A DNA stretch of 64,000 nt, taken from positions 1-64,000 of the forward strand of contig JARGSG010000072.1 of NCBI GenBank assembly GCA_030374805.1, read 5' to 3'. The notes below the pieces were generated by a model, which saw only the letters and a list, made by a program, of their open reading frames with translations, searched no databases and had not been told where the DNA came from. This DNA is from Gracilaria gracilis. Its lineage: Eukaryota; Rhodophyta; Florideophyceae; Gracilariales; Gracilariaceae. Shown here one piece after another: positions 63,156 through 64,000 of this stretch. A program made the translations under genes and the position numbers. Every line of letters begins with the position of its first letter. Positions within the stretch are counted from its first letter, which is position 1.

Positions 63156-63476
63156 GTGCTACCCTATCGAGGGGAAGATTCCGAACGTCTGCGTGTGCTT
63201 GCGCTTTTCCAGCCAAAGGCGTTTTTCCACAAAGCCAGGGACAGCGACGGGCATATGGAGACGGCCAACATTGTCAGCATTGATCCTGAAGCTGCAGTGG
63301 TTTCGGAACGGTCGTTTGCGGCGCCTCTAGAGACATACGCAGGAGCAGACTTTTATCGTCATCATGCTGATAGTACAGAAGATGAACGGGACCACCAACT
63401 ATTAACTAATGTTCTAGCTGACGCAATACGGGGTAGAGTTGGTAAGGGGGAGTTCGATGATTACATGGAAGATTAA
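63156..63476 (+). CDS. Possible C-terminal tail of the Harbinger transposase or separate small ORF
   Basis: 106-codon frame. HHADSTEDERDHQLLTNVLA resembles the DRxxHxxLxxxLxxHxW tail that closes Harbinger transposases after HNMIVEDE. That would place it as the remainder of the interrupted gene. There is no recognisable domain otherwise and the start is not defended by context. It ends at TAA 63,474-63,476. Confidence 0.35.
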   Translation: MLPYRGEDSERLRVLALFQPKAFFHKARDSDGHMETANIVSIDPEAAVVSERSFAAPLETYAGADFYRHHADSTEDERDHQLLTNVLADAIRGRVGKGEFDDYMED

Positions 63477-63580
63477 GCGGGCGACGGCGCCTCTGTTTGA
63501 TTACCAATGCTTGGTATTGAGCCTCATTTGCGCTATCCGCTCCCCTTATCTTCACGTTCTTCTTGAAGCAGTTTTTGTAG

Positions 63581-64000
63581 TCATTTCTTCTTCAATTCCC
63601 TTTTGTACTGCTTGCTGTCCTCTTCGTCATCATTAAAGAGTACTCGCACTGCTTCAAGTTCGTCCGCTTCTTTGCGCAGATCGTAGTCCCGGTCGAATTG
63701 CTCTTTCTCTATAATTGCGCGGGAGTTCGCTGCTTCAATTGAAGCACTACTTGCTTCGGCAAATTCTTTTGTCCAGGACTCCAACGCCTACTGCAGTGCA
63801 ACTTCTTCCTTTACTGCTTTCTTCTTCGATTTCTTTGCGCTTTTTGCGGCCTTAACACCAATAGGCCTTTTACGTGTGGCAGCTTGACACTCTGAATCCT
63901 CCGCCTTTTCCCCGCTCTTTGTCCCCGCATCCTTCGGTTCATCATCCGCTTTCTCCCTGGCTTCTCCCATACCTGATTCACATTCCTCGGCTTCATGGTC
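63581..64000 (-). pseudogene. Harbinger second protein (NAM-associated C-terminal/Myb-type), partial
   Basis: Open to the window edge, so the N terminus is missing. RKRPIGVKAAKSAKKSKKK is the hallmark RPxGxKxAK motif of the NAM-associated C-terminal domain found in the Myb/SANT-like accessory proteins of PIF/Harbinger elements. A helical tail follows: SWTKEFAEASSASIEAANSR, EADELEAVRVLFNDDEED. One in-frame TAG at 63,785-63,787 interrupts it. In this superfamily the accessory protein helps import the transposase and bind element ends. Confidence 0.75.

Larger units (their letters stand above)
61062..64000. mobile_element. PIF/Harbinger DNA transposon, decayed, right end outside window
   Basis: The left end is TTA followed by gagcatctccaccc (61,062), matching the MITE ends at 23,032. 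Inside are a plant-type Harbinger transposase on the plus strand and a NAM-associated/Myb-type second protein on the minus strand, arranged tail to tail. That is the usual two-gene complement of the superfamily. A ~750-bp unrelated stretch interrupts the middle. Confidence 0.75.

Overview
The window is nuclear DNA from a eukaryote and is almost entirely repeats and mobile elements. No bacterial operons, rRNA or convincing tRNA genes are visible. Plant-type PIF/Harbinger genes, Ty3/gypsy and DIRS-type retroelements, pogo/CENP-B-like and Crypton-like enzymes, spliceosomal-type donor sites and kilobase satellites all fit a eukaryote. A red alga or other protist would suit the mix, but I cannot name the organism. 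Only one gene, a 477-residue aminoglycoside-phosphotransferase-fold kinase at 15,684-17,117, looks like an ordinary cellular gene.

Layout. 1-10,138 is a satellite of about 13 units in two length classes (about 788 and 810 bp). 10,139-12,415 is an array of about 37 units of 61 bp with a 488-bp higher-order repeat. 13,263-15,028 is a dead pogo/CENP-B-like transposase, followed by the kinase gene. 17,383-30,875 holds three members (A, B, C) of a putative tyrosine-recombinase family. They share an almost identical promoter and N-terminal segment but have strongly diverged bodies. A is decayed, B is open but lacks catalytic residues, and C looks intact. A 2.5-2.75 kb block carrying a second, divergently transcribed gene for a small NLS-bearing protein is duplicated beside A and B. 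Between A and B lie a fragment of bacterial DNA polymerase III alpha, a MITE with a very long hairpin, and a 38-residue zinc-finger microprotein.

From about 33.5 to 61 kb is a nested structure. A DIRS/Ngaro/PAT-type retroelement on the minus strand (gag, RT-RNase H, tyrosine recombinase) has been split twice by two Ty3/gypsy elements of one family. Element 1 (34,369-45,841) is flanked by CTCGA target duplications and element 2 (46,543-57,167) by GGGAA. Removing both restores one continuous host element of about 5.3 kb in which the RNase H reading frame rejoins exactly. Element 1 has intact gag and pol plus a long antisense ORF in its 3' region. Element 2 has nearly identical LTRs but four stop codons in pol. 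Both carry an extreme excess of the palindromic motif ACC-N5-GGT. From 61,062 to the window end is a decayed PIF/Harbinger element with its transposase and, in convergent orientation, its NAM-associated/Myb-type second protein.

The most interesting signals are the ACC-N5-GGT array, the recombinase family with a shared 5' cassette in inverted-repeat arrangement, and the antisense gene of element 1.
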